Assembly (NCBI GenBank): GCA_003486225.1
Contig: DNGN01000204.1
Coordinates: forward strand, 1-5,796
Source of the DNA: Chloroflexota bacterium
GTDB taxonomy: Bacteria > Chloroflexota > Anaerolineae > Anaerolineales > UBA11579
DNA: 5,796 bases
Direction: 5' to 3'
Position numbers and translations under genes: made by a program. Positions 5,666-5,796 of the stretch are shown piece by piece. Positions within the stretch are counted from its first letter, which is position 1. The number at the start of each line of letters is the position of its first letter. The notes below the pieces were generated by a model. That model worked only from the letters and a program-made list of their open reading frames with translations, did not search any database and was not told the DNA's origin.

Positions 5666-5796
5666 TATTTTCCAGCTTTTTCTTCTGCCAGTTCCAGGAT
5701 GCGGGCTGCTGTGAGGTTGTCGGTGACAAGGTAATTAACATACTTGCCGCGTAAAGCCCCCAGGATGGCTTCGGCTTTTTCGATATGACCTGCTGT
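5665..5796 (-). CDS. SorC-family sugar-binding transcriptional regulator, C-terminal end only
   Basis: The last 43 codons of a gene whose beginning lies beyond the right edge. The translated end contains EKAEAILGALRGKY and YVNYLVTDNLTAARILEL, which matches the closing helix-strand-helix of the SorC effector domain (usual form: AILaALRGgyiNvLvTDe.tA..lL). SorC proteins have an N-terminal DNA-binding domain and a NagB-like domain that binds a phosphorylated sugar as inducer. The DNA-binding part is not visible. Its stop codon overlaps the phosphatase start by one base, which ties the regulator to the downstream genes and suggests it controls them in response to a sugar phosphate. With only the tail visible, the assignment is likely rather than certain. 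Confidence 0.75.
   Translation of the reverse strand, partial: TAGHIEKAEAILGALRGKYVNYLVTDNLTAARILELAEEKAGK

Overview
This window reads as bacterial chromosome of moderate GC content, with two transcription blocks that converge. No taxonomic marker gene is present. The gene set (M29 aminopeptidase, SorC regulator, NagD-type HAD phosphatase, short FSA-type aldolase) would fit an Anaerolineae-like member of the Chloroflexota, but that placement is a guess from general familiarity.

Left part (1-1978): a 5'-truncated M29 metallo-aminopeptidase runs on the + strand to 930 and ends in a strong hairpin/T-run terminator. A membrane-anchored alpha/beta hydrolase on the - strand (1001-1978) converges on it.

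Middle part (1979-2641): a gene-poor, AT-rich stretch. It holds a weak promoter candidate for the hydrolase, a perfect 9-bp inverted repeat, and a decayed second copy of the 3' end of an M29 aminopeptidase gene (about 2399-2530). The relic is followed by a terminator nearly identical to the one after the intact gene. This is the clearest unannotated structure in the window.

Right part (2642-5796): five - strand genes in a tight row, in transcription order: the C-terminal end of a SorC-family sugar-sensing regulator (cut by the window edge), a HAD-IIA phosphatase, a TM1459-like cupin with one metal ligand changed, a Gfo/Idh/MocA dehydrogenase, and a fructose-6-phosphate-aldolase-type transaldolase. 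Gaps are -1, 22, 21 and 71 bases, so they are probably co-transcribed. Regulator, phosphatase, dehydrogenase and aldolase together suggest an inducible pathway for a sugar or sugar phosphate. The substrate cannot be read from the sequence. The operon probably ends at the terminator left behind by the M29 relic.

I see no CRISPR array, rRNA, tRNA, insertion sequence or defence system. The best candidates for something undescribed are the sugar operon with its altered cupin, and the relic/terminator duplication.
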